DNA of 64,000 nucleotides. It comes from Amycolatopsis sp. 2-15. GTDB taxonomy: Bacteria; Actinomycetota; Actinomycetes; Mycobacteriales; Pseudonocardiaceae. The position numbers were made by a program, and so were the translations under genes. The stretch spans positions 320,001 through 384,000 of the forward strand of contig NZ_CP127294.1 in the NCBI RefSeq assembly GCF_030285625.1, given 5' to 3'. The notes beneath the pieces are model-generated. The model was given only the letters and a program-made list of their open reading frames with translations. It made no database searches and had not been told where the DNA came from. Below, in pieces: positions 25,319 to 33,565 of this stretch (position 1 is the stretch's first letter; every line of letters begins with the position of its first letter).

Positions 25319-26758
25319 TCAGCGGTTGACCTGGAGGGCGAGCCAGAGTTCGGCCCTGGTGCCGGGTGAGTCGAGGTCCTGACCGAGGAGCTCGGCCGCC
25401 TTGGTGATGCGGTTGCGCAGGGTGTGGCGGTGGATGTGCAGCCGGGTGGCGGCGCGGTCCCAATGGCCGTGGTTTTCCAGCCAGCAGCGCAGGGACTCCT
25501 CCAGCTCGCCGCGGCCGGACTCGTCGTGGGTGCGCAGCGGGTTCAGCAGCTCGTGCGCGAAGGCTTGGGCGGCAAGGGGATCCAGGAGGTTGAGCAGTCC
25601 GCGGCCGGCGTGGTCGGCGTAGCGCAGGAGCGGGAGGTCCTGGCTGCGTGCGGTTTCGGCTGCCTGCTTGGCCTGACGCAGGGCTGCCGGGAACTCGCTC
25701 GCATCGCCGACGCCGACGTGGCAGCCGCCGACTTCGGCGGCCGCGGTGAGCACGCGGTCGGCGTCGTCGGTCGCGGCGACGAGGAGCGAGTCGGAGTGGG
25801 CGAAGAACACTTGTGCCGCAACGGGTTCCAGGCGGTCGTACAGCGTGGTCCGCGCGGCCGGCGGGCCCGCGACGGCGAGCACGGCCCACGGTGACGGCGG
25901 AGCGCCTTGCACCGTGCGCAGCACGTCGAGCGCGAGGGCTTCCTGACCGTCGGTGAACAGGTCGAGCAGGCCGGTGCGCAGCCGGGACAGTGCGCCGCGC
26001 TGGGCGCGGTCCTGCTCCAGCGCAAGGGAAAGCAGTGAGACCGCGGTGTTCACGATGTGGCGGCCGGCCGAGTCGAGTGGCTGGGTGGTGCCGACCGCGA
26101 GGGCGCCGCGCGTGTGCAAGGTCTGGAGCACGACCTCCTGCTCCCCCAGCGTGACAACCCGCGTGCCGGCGCGCAGGTCCTTAACGTCGAGCTGTTCCCC
26201 GTATGCGCGAGCGGACACGGAGGAGACTTCGCGGATGCGGCCGGCGGCGTCGAACAGCACGACCCAACCGTCGACGAGCCGGGCGAGGCGGCGCACGACG
26301 CCCGGCGCGCCCGTCTTCCCGACAGCAGTGCGGGTGAGCTCCTGCTGGGCTCGGCCGATGCGGACGGTCGCGGCGTACTCGTCGGCTGCGACCGCGCGGG
26401 AGACGGCGCGGGTGATGGCGATGAAGGGCGTCTTGCGGGGCACTTCGAGCACCGGGAGGCCGACCTCGTCGGCGATCGCCTTCAACGTGGCCGGCACGTG
26501 CTCGTGGCTGAGCCCGACGCCGAAGCCGAGCCCGGCGGTGCCCGCTTCGACGAGGCGGCGGACGTAGGCCTCGGACGTCGTCTCGTCGAGGGCCAGGCCC
26601 GTGGTGAGCAGGAGCTCGCCGCCTTCCAGGAAGGCGTGGGGGTCGGTGAGCTCGGTCGGGTGCACCCAGCCGATCGGGCGGTCGAGCCCAGCCTCTCCGG
26701 CGACCACGCTAAGAGCGAGCGGCCGCTGTTCGGTGAGTGCGCGCAGGGTGAGTGCCAT
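25319..26758 (-). CDS. PucR-family transcriptional regulator
   Basis: A 479-residue regulator with an N-terminal PucR (purine-catabolism-type) domain (about residues 5-120, LTDPHAFLEGGELLLTTGLA), a central degenerate GGDEF-like region and a C-terminal PucR-type helix-turn-helix (HWDRAATRLHIHRHTLRNRI, followed by TKAAELLG). Family members often activate GABA or purine use. It is divergent from gabT, and an 8-bp inverted repeat (TGGCCAAG/CTTGGCCA) fills the gap. TAAACT (26767-26772) overlaps one arm and lies 8 nt before the ATG, so the gene is probably leaderless and autoregulated. Confidence 0.9.
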   Translation of the reverse strand: MALTLRALTEQRPLALSVVAGEAGLDRPIGWVHPTELTDPHAFLEGGELLLTTGLALDETTSEAYVRRLVEAGTAGLGFGVGLSHEHVPATLKAIADEVGLPVLEVPRKTPFIAITRAVSRAVAADEYAATVRIGRAQQELTRTAVGKTGAPGVVRRLARLVDGWVVLFDAAGRIREVSSVSARAYGEQLDVKDLRAGTRVVTLGEQEVVLQTLHTRGALAVGTTQPLDSAGRHIVNTAVSLLSLALEQDRAQRGALSRLRTGLLDLFTDGQEALALDVLRTVQGAPPSPWAVLAVAGPPAARTTLYDRLEPVAAQVFFAHSDSLLVAATDDADRVLTAAAEVGGCHVGVGDASEFPAALRQAKQAAETARSQDLPLLRYADHAGRGLLNLLDPLAAQAFAHELLNPLRTHDESGRGELEESLRCWLENHGHWDRAATRLHIHRHTLRNRITKAAELLGQDLDSPGTRAELWLALQVNR

Positions 26759-26760
26759 AG

Positions 26761-26797
26761 TGGCCAAGTTTACGCGCGGTCTTGGACATCTTGGCCA
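26761..26797. promoter_or_regulatory. PucR/gabT operator candidate
   Basis: TGGCCAAG (26761-26768) and CTTGGCCA (26790-26797) are perfect inverted repeats with centres 29 bp apart, in the 106-bp divergent gap. The left arm overlaps the -10-like TAAACT of the pucR-type gene. This arrangement suits a dimer or tetramer of the PucR protein controlling both directions. Confidence 0.6.
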
Positions 26798-26864
26798 GCT
26801 GACTCGGGCCTGGAGCCGCCTCATCCTGGGAGGTGACCCAGCCCGTTTCCCAGGAGTTGAGCCC

Positions 26865-28217
26865 ATGACCACGACCACCGAGACCCTGGTGGCCCCGGCG
26901 CCCCGTCAGCGCCAGTTGCGCACCGAGATCCCCGGCCCGGCGTCGCGCGCGCTGCAGGAGCGGCGGACGGCCGCGGTCGCGGCGGGGGTGAGCTCGACGC
27001 TGCCCGCGTACATCACGTCGGCCAGCGGCGGCCTGCTCACCGACGCCGACGGCAACGTGCTCATCGACTTCGGCTCCGGCATCGCCGTGACGAACGTGGG
27101 GCACTCCGCGCCCGAGGTGGTCGACCGCGTGCGCAAGCAGGCGTGCTGGTTCACGCACACGTGTTTCATGGTCACGCCGTACGAGGGTTACGTCGAGGTG
27201 TGCGAGGCGCTGGCCGAGCTGACGCCGGGTGACCACGCGAAGAAGTCGGTGCTGTTCAATTCCGGCGCGGAGGCCGTGGAGAACGCGGTGAAGATCGCGC
27301 GCGCCGCGACCGGGCGGCAGGCCGTGGTGGTGTTCGATCACGCGTACCACGGGCGGACGAACCTGACGATGGCGTTGACCGCGAAGTCGGTGCCCTACAA
27401 GCACGGCTTCGGGCCGTTCGCGCCCGAGGTGTACCGCGTGCCGGGGTCGTACCCGTACCGCGACGGGCTTTCGGGTCCGGAGGCCGCGCGGATCGCGATC
27501 GACCGGATCGAGAAGCAGATCGGCGGCGACCAGGTGGCGGCCGTCGTGATCGAGCCGATCCAGGGCGAGGGCGGGTTCATCGAGCCGGCGCCCGGGTTCC
27601 TGCCGGCCCTTTCCGCGTGGTGCACCGCGAACGGCGTGGTGTTCATGGCCGACGAGGTGCAGACCGGCTTCTGCCGCACGGGCGACTGGTTCGCGTCGTC
27701 GCGCGAGGGCGTGGTGCCGGATCTGATCGCGACGGCCAAGGGCATCGCGGCCGGGCTGCCGCTCTCGGCCGTGACCGGGCGTGCGGAGCTGCTCGACGCG
27801 GTCGGCCCCGGCGGGCTCGGCGGGACCTACGGCGGCAACCCGATCGCATGTGCCGCGGCGCTGGGTTCGATCGAGACGATGCGTACTTCGGATCTCGCGT
27901 CTTCGGCGCAGCGCGTGGAGTCCTTTGTGCTGCCTCGGCTGCGCGCGCTGGCCGCCGAGACGGGCGTGATCGGCGACGTGCGCGGGCGCGGCGCGATGCT
28001 GGCCGCGGAGTTCGTTCGCGCCGGCACTTCCGAGCCGGACGCCGACCTGACCAAGCGCGTCGCGGCCGCGTGCCACGCACTCGGCGTGGTGGTGCTGACC
28101 TGCGGCACCTACGGCAACGTCATCCGGCTGCTGCCGCCGCTTTCCCTGTCCAACGAGCTGCTCGACGAGGGCCTGTCCGTCCTCGAGCACGCGGTCCGCA
28201 CGGAGGTGCGCAAGTGA
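26865..28217 (+). CDS. gabT: 4-aminobutyrate aminotransferase
   Basis: A 450-residue class III PLP aminotransferase that converts GABA and 2-oxoglutarate to succinate semialdehyde and glutamate. The PLP lysine is Lys292 in IATAKGIAAGLPLSAV. Other marks are LFNSGAEAVENAVKIAR (phosphate-binding turn), HAYHGRTN and the Asp of FMADEVQTGF. ATG at 26865 has a CAGGAG site. Its stop overlaps the start of the next gene (GTGA), so the two are translationally coupled. It is divergent from the PucR gene. Confidence 0.93.
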   Translation: MTTTTETLVAPAPRQRQLRTEIPGPASRALQERRTAAVAAGVSSTLPAYITSASGGLLTDADGNVLIDFGSGIAVTNVGHSAPEVVDRVRKQACWFTHTCFMVTPYEGYVEVCEALAELTPGDHAKKSVLFNSGAEAVENAVKIARAATGRQAVVVFDHAYHGRTNLTMALTAKSVPYKHGFGPFAPEVYRVPGSYPYRDGLSGPEAARIAIDRIEKQIGGDQVAAVVIEPIQGEGGFIEPAPGFLPALSAWCTANGVVFMADEVQTGFCRTGDWFASSREGVVPDLIATAKGIAAGLPLSAVTGRAELLDAVGPGGLGGTYGGNPIACAAALGSIETMRTSDLASSAQRVESFVLPRLRALAAETGVIGDVRGRGAMLAAEFVRAGTSEPDADLTKRVAAACHALGVVVLTCGTYGNVIRLLPPLSLSNELLDEGLSVLEHAVRTEVRK

Positions 28218-29641
28218 CTGTTCCCTTTTGGATCGCCGGCAAGCCGGTGACCAGTTCTTCGACCGCGGTCGTCCGCCATTCCTACGACGGGAGCGAAGCC
28301 GGTTCGCACTACGTGCCGACCGCGTCGGACGTCGAGGCGGCGGTCGCCGCGGCGGCTTCGGGCGCCGACGAGTTCGCCACTACGCCCGCGCACGTGCGGG
28401 CGGGGGCGTTGGACCACGTGTCCCGTTCGTTGAGTCAGCGGGCCGACGAGATCGCGCAGCTCATCACGGCCGAGTCGGGCAAGCCGTTGAAGTGGTCTCG
28501 GGGCGAGGTGGGGCGCGCGGTGTCGACGTTCCGCTGGGCCGCCGAGGAAGCCCGCCGGTTCTCGGGCGAGCTCCAGCGCCTCGACACGGACCCTGGCGGC
28601 ACCGGCCGGTTGGCCTTGGTGCGGCGCGTGCCTCGCGGACCGGTGCTCGGCATCACGCCGTTCAACTTCCCGCTGAACCTGGTGGCGCACAAGGTCGCGC
28701 CGGCCATCGCGGTCGGTGCGCCGATCGTGCTGAAGCCGGCGCCGGCGACGCCGTTGACGTCGTTGCTGCTGGGGGAAATCCTGACGGAGACGGCGTTGCC
28801 GCCGGGGAGCTGGTCGATCTTGCCGCTGGGCAATGGCGAGACGGCTTCGCTGGTGCAGGATCCTCGGCTGCCGGTCGTGTCGTTCACGGGGTCGGTGCCC
28901 GTCGGCTGGTCGATTCGGGACAGTGTGCCACGCAAGCACGTCGCCCTGGAGCTCGGTGGAAACGGCGCCGTACTGGTCTGTCCCGATTGGCCGGACCTCG
29001 ACTTCGCGGCGCAGCGGATCGCGACGTTCTCGATGTACCAGGCGGGCCAGTCGTGCATCTCGGTGCAGCGGGTCTACGTGCACACGGACGTTTACGACGA
29101 GCTGGAGTCGCGGGTCTTGGCGCAGGTCGCGGCCCTGCACACGGGCGACCCTGCTTCGGACGGTGTCGACGTCGGACCGCTGATCAACGAGGCCGCGGCT
29201 TCGCGCGTCGCTTCGTGGGTGTCGGACGCGGTGTCGGCCGGCGCTTCCCTGCTGACCGGTGGCGGTCGTTCCGGCGCGACGGTGGAGCCCACGGTGCTGT
29301 CCGGGGTGCCGGAAGACGCGGCAGTGATGGCCGAGGAGGTGTTCGGGCCGGTGGTTTCGCTGATCCGGGTGTCCTCTGTGGACGAGGGCGTCTCGCGGAT
29401 CAACGCTTCGCGCTTCGGCCTCCAGGCCGGCGTCTTCACGCGCGACCTGCCCACCGCGTTCGACATCTCCGCGCGGCTGAAGGTCGGCGGCGTCCTCATC
29501 GGCGACGTCCCCAGCTTCCGCGCCGACCAGATGCCCTACGGGGGCGTCAAGGACTCCGGCGTCGGCCGCGAAGGCCCGGCGGCGGCGATGGCGGACTTCA
29601 CTGAGGAACGGGTGACGGTACTGACGGGGTTGACGCTGTAG
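28214..29641 (+). CDS. Aldehyde dehydrogenase, probable succinate-semialdehyde dehydrogenase
   Basis: A 475-residue aldehyde dehydrogenase with catalytic Cys281 (AGQSCISVQR), general base Glu in ALELGGNG and cofactor motif FTGSVPVG. It overlaps gabT by four bases, so its likely substrate is succinate semialdehyde made by GabT. Motif style also resembles broad aldehyde dehydrogenases of the lactaldehyde group, so the substrate assignment rests on context. It begins with GTG inside the gabT stop. A bidirectional hairpin follows at 29655-29683. Confidence 0.87.
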   Translation: MTVPFWIAGKPVTSSSTAVVRHSYDGSEAGSHYVPTASDVEAAVAAAASGADEFATTPAHVRAGALDHVSRSLSQRADEIAQLITAESGKPLKWSRGEVGRAVSTFRWAAEEARRFSGELQRLDTDPGGTGRLALVRRVPRGPVLGITPFNFPLNLVAHKVAPAIAVGAPIVLKPAPATPLTSLLLGEILTETALPPGSWSILPLGNGETASLVQDPRLPVVSFTGSVPVGWSIRDSVPRKHVALELGGNGAVLVCPDWPDLDFAAQRIATFSMYQAGQSCISVQRVYVHTDVYDELESRVLAQVAALHTGDPASDGVDVGPLINEAAASRVASWVSDAVSAGASLLTGGGRSGATVEPTVLSGVPEDAAVMAEEVFGPVVSLIRVSSVDEGVSRINASRFGLQAGVFTRDLPTAFDISARLKVGGVLIGDVPSFRADQMPYGGVKDSGVGREGPAAAMADFTEERVTVLTGLTL

Positions 29642-29654
29642 GAATCAGAGGTCG

Positions 29655-29683
29655 ACGGGCCGCTCAGCTTCTGGGCGGCCCGT
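29655..29683. terminator. Hairpin between convergent genes
   Basis: ACGGGCCGC (29655-29663) pairs perfectly with GCGGCCCGT (29675-29683) around an 11-nt loop, in the 47-bp gap between two convergent transcription units. There is no U-tract. It probably acts as a bidirectional terminator or 3' stabiliser. Confidence 0.5.
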
Positions 29684-29688
29684 GGTCC

Positions 29689-30267
29689 CTACTCGTCGTC
29701 GACGTAGTGGTCCCAGAACGCGATCCGCGGGGGCGGCCACGGTCCGGACAAGGGTTCGGCGAACTCGCGGACGATGTAGTTCAGCAGATCCCTGCCGTAG
29801 TAGATGATGTCGAAGCCGCGCATGGAGAGGACCGGGCGCCCGGAGGTGCCATGTCCTCCGGGGAGGTAGCGGTGAGCATAGATCGGCACCATCGGGGCCG
29901 CCGCGCGGAGGCGGCGGCGGAAGGCGCCCACGGCGTCGTGCGGGGTGATCGGGCGGTTGCCCCAGCGGGGCTCCCAGTAGCCGTCGCGGACGAGGTCGGT
30001 GACGTAGTCCGTCTCCCAGTCGAGGTGGGCGCGAAGGGCGGCCGAGTCGCCGTTGCGCCAGTCGGGCCACGGTTGTTTCCAGGTTTGACCCTCTTCGTGC
30101 GGAGACTCGACGGGCAGGCCCGTGGCGAGGAACGCGCGGTGGTCGTCGGCGAATTCGATCCCGTACTGGGCCTCGATCCGATCGAATTCCGCGTCGGTGA
30201 GGCCGGGCTCGATGCGGCAGCAGTCCAGCGATGCGAGCAACCGCGCGGCTCGTACGCCGAGTGTCAC
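29689..30267 (-). CDS. SMI1/KNR4-like protein
   Basis: A 192-residue soluble protein. The N-terminal part (GLTDAEFDRIEAQYGIEFAD followed by DHRAFLATGLPV) matches the start of SMI1/KNR4 domains. The middle and C-terminus are rich in Trp and aromatic residues (WKQPWPDWRNGD, WEPRWGNRPI, YGRDLLNYIVREFA). Such domains occur as immunity proteins in contact-toxin systems, but no toxin gene is adjacent, and stand-alone actinobacterial members are common. It is last of a three-gene operon, with a GTGA overlap with the gene before it. Function unknown. Confidence 0.7.
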   Translation of the reverse strand: MTLGVRAARLLASLDCCRIEPGLTDAEFDRIEAQYGIEFADDHRAFLATGLPVESPHEEGQTWKQPWPDWRNGDSAALRAHLDWETDYVTDLVRDGYWEPRWGNRPITPHDAVGAFRRRLRAAAPMVPIYAHRYLPGGHGTSGRPVLSMRGFDIIYYGRDLLNYIVREFAEPLSGPWPPPRIAFWDHYVDDE

Positions 30268-31031
30268 GACAGATCCTCCAGCGCTGCTGTCAAGGCGGCA
30301 TGCGCTTCGACGAGTGAAGGCCCGTACCAGGTCAGATAGCGACCCGAGACCAGAACCGGGCGCAGGTCCGGGAAGAAGCCCGGGCCGTCGTCGGCGGTGA
30401 ACTCGTACGGTTCGTCCGGCAGCACGACGATGTCGGCGGCAGCTGCCTGCAACTCGGCCAGTGGCGGGCGCGGGTAGCGATCATCTGCGTCGGCGTACGC
30501 GTTCGCCACGCCGACGCGGCGCAGGACATCGCCGGCGAAGGTGTCGCGCCCCAGCACGATCCACGGTTTGCGCCAGACCGGGATGACGGCGTGGAAGCTG
30601 ATCGGGGCCGTCGTGCGCCAGAGTTCTTCGGCGGTGACCAGCCACTCGGGTTCGTCGAGGGCGTAGACCTGCGTCAGCAAGCGGCGCAGAGAGCCCAGAG
30701 CCGCAGGCACCGAGGCGGCTGCCGCCATGACGAACACGGGGATTCCATTGGCGCGCAGCCGTTCTACGTCCTCCGGGCGGTTCTCCTCCGAGTTCGCCAG
30801 CACCAGGTCCGGTGCCAAGTCCAGCACGCGGTCGATCTTCGGGTACTTCGACCCGCCCACGCGCGGAACGTCCAAATCGGACGGATGCGTGCAGTAGTCC
30901 GTGGCACCGACGAGCCGGCCGGGCGCGCTGACCGCCACGGCTTCCGTCAGCGAGGGCACCAGGGACACCACCCGCACCGGCGGGCCGGAGAGCGGGACCG
31001 GTTCGCCCAGGTCGTCGACCAGTGTCCTCAT
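30264..31031 (-). CDS. Helical-backbone metal-receptor-fold protein (BtuF-like, cytosolic)
   Basis: A 255-residue protein with the class III periplasmic-binding fold used for cobalamin or siderophore capture: VSLVPSLTEAV at the start of the first lobe, VGGSKYPKIDRVLDLAPDLV, and the backbone helix in the middle. No signal peptide or lipobox is visible, and no permease or ATPase gene is adjacent, so it is not an obvious transporter component. It overlaps the RNB gene stop (ATGA) and its own stop overlaps the next start (GTGA), so the three genes are tightly coupled. Ligand unknown. Confidence 0.75.
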   Translation of the reverse strand: MRTLVDDLGEPVPLSGPPVRVVSLVPSLTEAVAVSAPGRLVGATDYCTHPSDLDVPRVGGSKYPKIDRVLDLAPDLVLANSEENRPEDVERLRANGIPVFVMAAAASVPAALGSLRRLLTQVYALDEPEWLVTAEELWRTTAPISFHAVIPVWRKPWIVLGRDTFAGDVLRRVGVANAYADADDRYPRPPLAELQAAAADIVVLPDEPYEFTADDGPGFFPDLRPVLVSGRYLTWYGPSLVEAHAALTAALEDLS

Positions 31032-32437
31032 ACGCGTTCGAACGACACCTTCCGCTTGTCGACGTCCACGGCGGTCAGGCGGACGCCGATCCGTTCGCCT
31101 TCAGGAAAATTCGAGCCGGTGCACTTGGCCATCACCGGCGGGTTCTCCACGAGGATCTCGGCTCGCGTCTCCTCCGCGCGCAGCACCACGGCGGTGAACT
31201 CGCGCCCGACGCGTTCCGCCAGGACCCACGCCTCCACCTGGTCGATGCAGGCGCGTTCGACGCGCGCGGCGAGACTGTCCGAAGCGGACATCTGCAGCGG
31301 CACCTCCGCGAGTGCCTCGCGGACCCACGACGGCACCTCCCGTCCGGCCGTCACGGCCAAGCAGACCTCCGTGCCGAAGCGGTCGACCAGGCGGCGGATG
31401 GGTGCGGTGACGTGGGCGTACGCACCGCCGATGCCCGCGTGGGTCGTCAGCGCGGGCATCGAGCCGTCGAAGGACGTGTAGCCCGCGCCGCGCAAAAGCC
31501 TGGTGGTGTCGGCGAAGATGGCCATCGACGAGGGCTGTTCAGGGTCCAAAGAGGACAGGAACTCCGACACCCCGAGCCCCGCCGGCCACGCGACGCCCAC
31601 GACCGAGGCCGAGCGGCGCAGCCACTCCACGGCGTCCGGCTCGGGTGGCGGCAGCGTCCGCAGCACGCCGACGCGGGCTTCGATCATGATCTGCGCCGCC
31701 GCCATTCCGGTGAGCAGCGAGATCTCGGCGTTCCACGCGTCGACGGCGGTGCGCGGGCGGCGGGCCAGCGCCCAGCCGCCGTCGGGGTTGCCGCTGATCT
31801 CCTGCTCCGGCAGCTGCAGCTCCACGGCCCCGCGCTGCACCGCCAGCTCGCGCCGCAGCCGGCCGAGCTCCGGTAACGCGGCGACGGATGGGTGCGGGGT
31901 GCCGGCGTCGAGCGAGGCCTGCACGCTCTCGTAGTCGAGCTGCTCGGTCGAACGCACCAGGGCGCGGCGCACGTGGGTGGCGACGGGCTCGCCGGCGGCG
32001 TCGACGTCGATGGTCCAGAGCACGGCCGCCCGGATCTCGCCGGGCAGCAAGCTCGCGGCGCCTTCGGACAGGACGGTGGGGTGGAGCGGGACGTTGCCGT
32101 CGGGCAGGTAGAGCGTCTGGCCGCGGCGGCGGGCCTCGTGGTCGAGCGCGCCGCCGGGCGGGACGAACGCGGCGAGGTCGGCGATGGCGTAGTGCACGCG
32201 GAAGCCGCCCGCGGTGCGTTCGACGACCATCGCCTGGTCGAGATCCTTGGCGCCGGGCGGGTCGATCGTCACGAACGGCAGGTCCGTGGCGTCCTCGCGG
32301 CCCTCGGCGCGCGCGGAGAGCACAGCGGCCTCCGCCTCGGCCAGCACCTCGGGGCCGAAAGACTCCGGCAACGCGAACTCCGTCCGGAGCCGACCGAAGT
32401 CCCCTCCCGACGCGGGTGTCCTGATCACGAGTGGCAC
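31028..32437 (-). CDS. RNB-domain ribonuclease with altered active site
   Basis: A 469-residue exoribonuclease of the RNase II/R superfamily, shorter than E. coli RNase II because it lacks clear N-terminal cold-shock domains. The active-site segment reads IDPPGAKDLDQA, where classical enzymes have four Asp (DxxxxxDxDD): the last Asp is Gln. Further marks are HYAIADLAAFV, GNVPLHPTVLSEGAASLLPG and AHVTAPIRRLVDRF. Three GTG codons compete for the start. I choose 32437 because TACTGT (32444-32449) is 6 nt upstream, and there is no ribosome site. First gene of the operon with the metal-receptor and SMI1-like genes. Confidence 0.85.
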   Translation of the reverse strand: MPLVIRTPASGGDFGRLRTEFALPESFGPEVLAEAEAAVLSARAEGREDATDLPFVTIDPPGAKDLDQAMVVERTAGGFRVHYAIADLAAFVPPGGALDHEARRRGQTLYLPDGNVPLHPTVLSEGAASLLPGEIRAAVLWTIDVDAAGEPVATHVRRALVRSTEQLDYESVQASLDAGTPHPSVAALPELGRLRRELAVQRGAVELQLPEQEISGNPDGGWALARRPRTAVDAWNAEISLLTGMAAAQIMIEARVGVLRTLPPPEPDAVEWLRRSASVVGVAWPAGLGVSEFLSSLDPEQPSSMAIFADTTRLLRGAGYTSFDGSMPALTTHAGIGGAYAHVTAPIRRLVDRFGTEVCLAVTAGREVPSWVREALAEVPLQMSASDSLAARVERACIDQVEAWVLAERVGREFTAVVLRAEETRAEILVENPPVMAKCTGSNFPEGERIGVRLTAVDVDKRKVSFERV

Positions 32438-32519
32438 CACACAACAGTATCTCGCGAGACGGCCCCCGATCGCCCGTTCGGGCGCGAGCCGCGCGGGTGT
32501 ACGTTCATCCGTGCTGTAA

Positions 32520-32534
32520 TGAAAACCATCTTCA
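32520..32534 (+). promoter_or_regulatory. Zur-like operator overlapping the promoter of the CooC-type gene
   Basis: TGAAAACCATCTTCA is an imperfect palindrome that agrees at 13 of 15 positions with TGAAAACGATTTTCA, the form I recall for actinobacterial Zur boxes. It overlaps a TGTAAT/TAATGA -10 region and ends 20 nt before the GTG at 32555, a place suited to repression. It is one of the few A/T-rich patches in this part of the window. The match to Zur rather than another Fur-family regulator is inference. Confidence 0.6.
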
Positions 32535-32554
32535 TTTTGTGAAAGGGTTTCGCC

Positions 32555-33517
32555 GTGAAGATCGCGTTCGTCGGCAAGGGCGGCAGCGGGAAGACCACGC
32601 TCTCGTCGCTGTTCGTCTCGTATCTGGCCGACGCCGGCAAACCGGTGCTGGCCATCGACGCCGACATCAACCAGCACCTCGCCGTCGCCCTCGGCGCGAC
32701 CGAGGAGGAAGCGCTCGCGTGGCCCACGCTGGGCGACAACATGGGCCTGATCAAGGACTACCTGCGCGGTGACAACCCGCGGATCCCGTCCGCGTCGGCG
32801 ATGATCAAGACCACGCCGCCGGGCCGCGGATCGCGCCTGGTCACGCCGTTCGAGGACAACCCCGTCACCGACGCGTGCTTCCGGTTCTTGGGCGACGTGC
32901 GCTTGGGTGTCACGGGCCAGTTCGACGAGGACGACCTCGGCGTGGCCTGCTACCACTCGAAGGTCGGGGCCGCGGAGCTGCTGCTCAACCACCTGGTCGA
33001 CAGCCCGGGCGAGTACGTGGTGATGGACATGACCGCCGGCGCCGACGCCTTCGCGTCCGGCCTGTTCACGCGCTTCGACGTGACGTTCCTGGTCTGCGAG
33101 CCGACGCTGCGCAGCGTCGGCGTGTACCGCCAGTACGCCGACCACGCGCGCGACTTCGGCGTGCACCTGGTGGCGGTGGGGAACAAGGTGACGGACGCGG
33201 AGGACGTGGCTTTCCTGCAGTCTTCGCTGGGCCCGGCGTTGCTGGGCTGGCTGGAGTCTTCGGGCCACGTCCGGGCCGGCGAGCGCGGCGCTTCGCGTCC
33301 CATCGGGGAGCTGGAACCGCACAACTTGGAGACGCTCGCGTCAATGCTGTCAACGGTCGACGGCGTGACCCGCGACTGGGCTCGCTACCAACGCCAGGCA
33401 GTGGACTTCCACCTGCGCAACGCTCGGGCCTGGGGCAACGGCCGGGTCGGCGAGGACCTCGAAGCGCAGGTGGACCCGGTGTTCGTGTTGGGGCCGGGGG
33501 TTTCGACGTCTTTGTGA
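32555..33517 (+). CDS. CooC/MinD-type ATPase (SIMIBI P-loop metallochaperone-like)
   Basis: A 320-residue P-loop ATPase. The deviant Walker A is GKGGSGKTT (residues 7-15), with the signature lysine of the ParA/MinD/CooC group. DADINQHLA is the switch I region and VVMDMTAGADAF the Walker B/switch II. This matches the nickel-insertion ATPase CooC and relatives more than chromosome-partitioning ParA, and no parB or carbon-monoxide dehydrogenase gene is near. GTG at 32555 has GAAAGGG 7 nt upstream. A Zur-like box covers the promoter, so a role in zinc-limited metal handling is plausible but unproven. Tandem repeats begin about 50 bp after its stop. Confidence 0.82.
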   Translation: MKIAFVGKGGSGKTTLSSLFVSYLADAGKPVLAIDADINQHLAVALGATEEEALAWPTLGDNMGLIKDYLRGDNPRIPSASAMIKTTPPGRGSRLVTPFEDNPVTDACFRFLGDVRLGVTGQFDEDDLGVACYHSKVGAAELLLNHLVDSPGEYVVMDMTAGADAFASGLFTRFDVTFLVCEPTLRSVGVYRQYADHARDFGVHLVAVGNKVTDAEDVAFLQSSLGPALLGWLESSGHVRAGERGASRPIGELEPHNLETLASMLSTVDGVTRDWARYQRQAVDFHLRNARAWGNGRVGEDLEAQVDPVFVLGPGVSTSL

Positions 33518-33565
33518 GGTTTGTCGGTGCCCGGCTCGGGTGCCGGTGCGCCCGTCGAGCCTCGG

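Noticed and set aside
29689..30267. SMI1/KNR4 immunity protein of a polymorphic toxin system
   Set aside because: No toxin, WXG100/LXG or Rhs gene is near. It is coupled to a ribonuclease and a metal-receptor gene instead.
32555..33517. ParA-type partition ATPase, hinting at an integrated plasmid near the secretion-like genes
   Set aside because: No parB-like gene or parS-type repeat is adjacent, and the switch regions look like CooC/metallochaperone ATPases.
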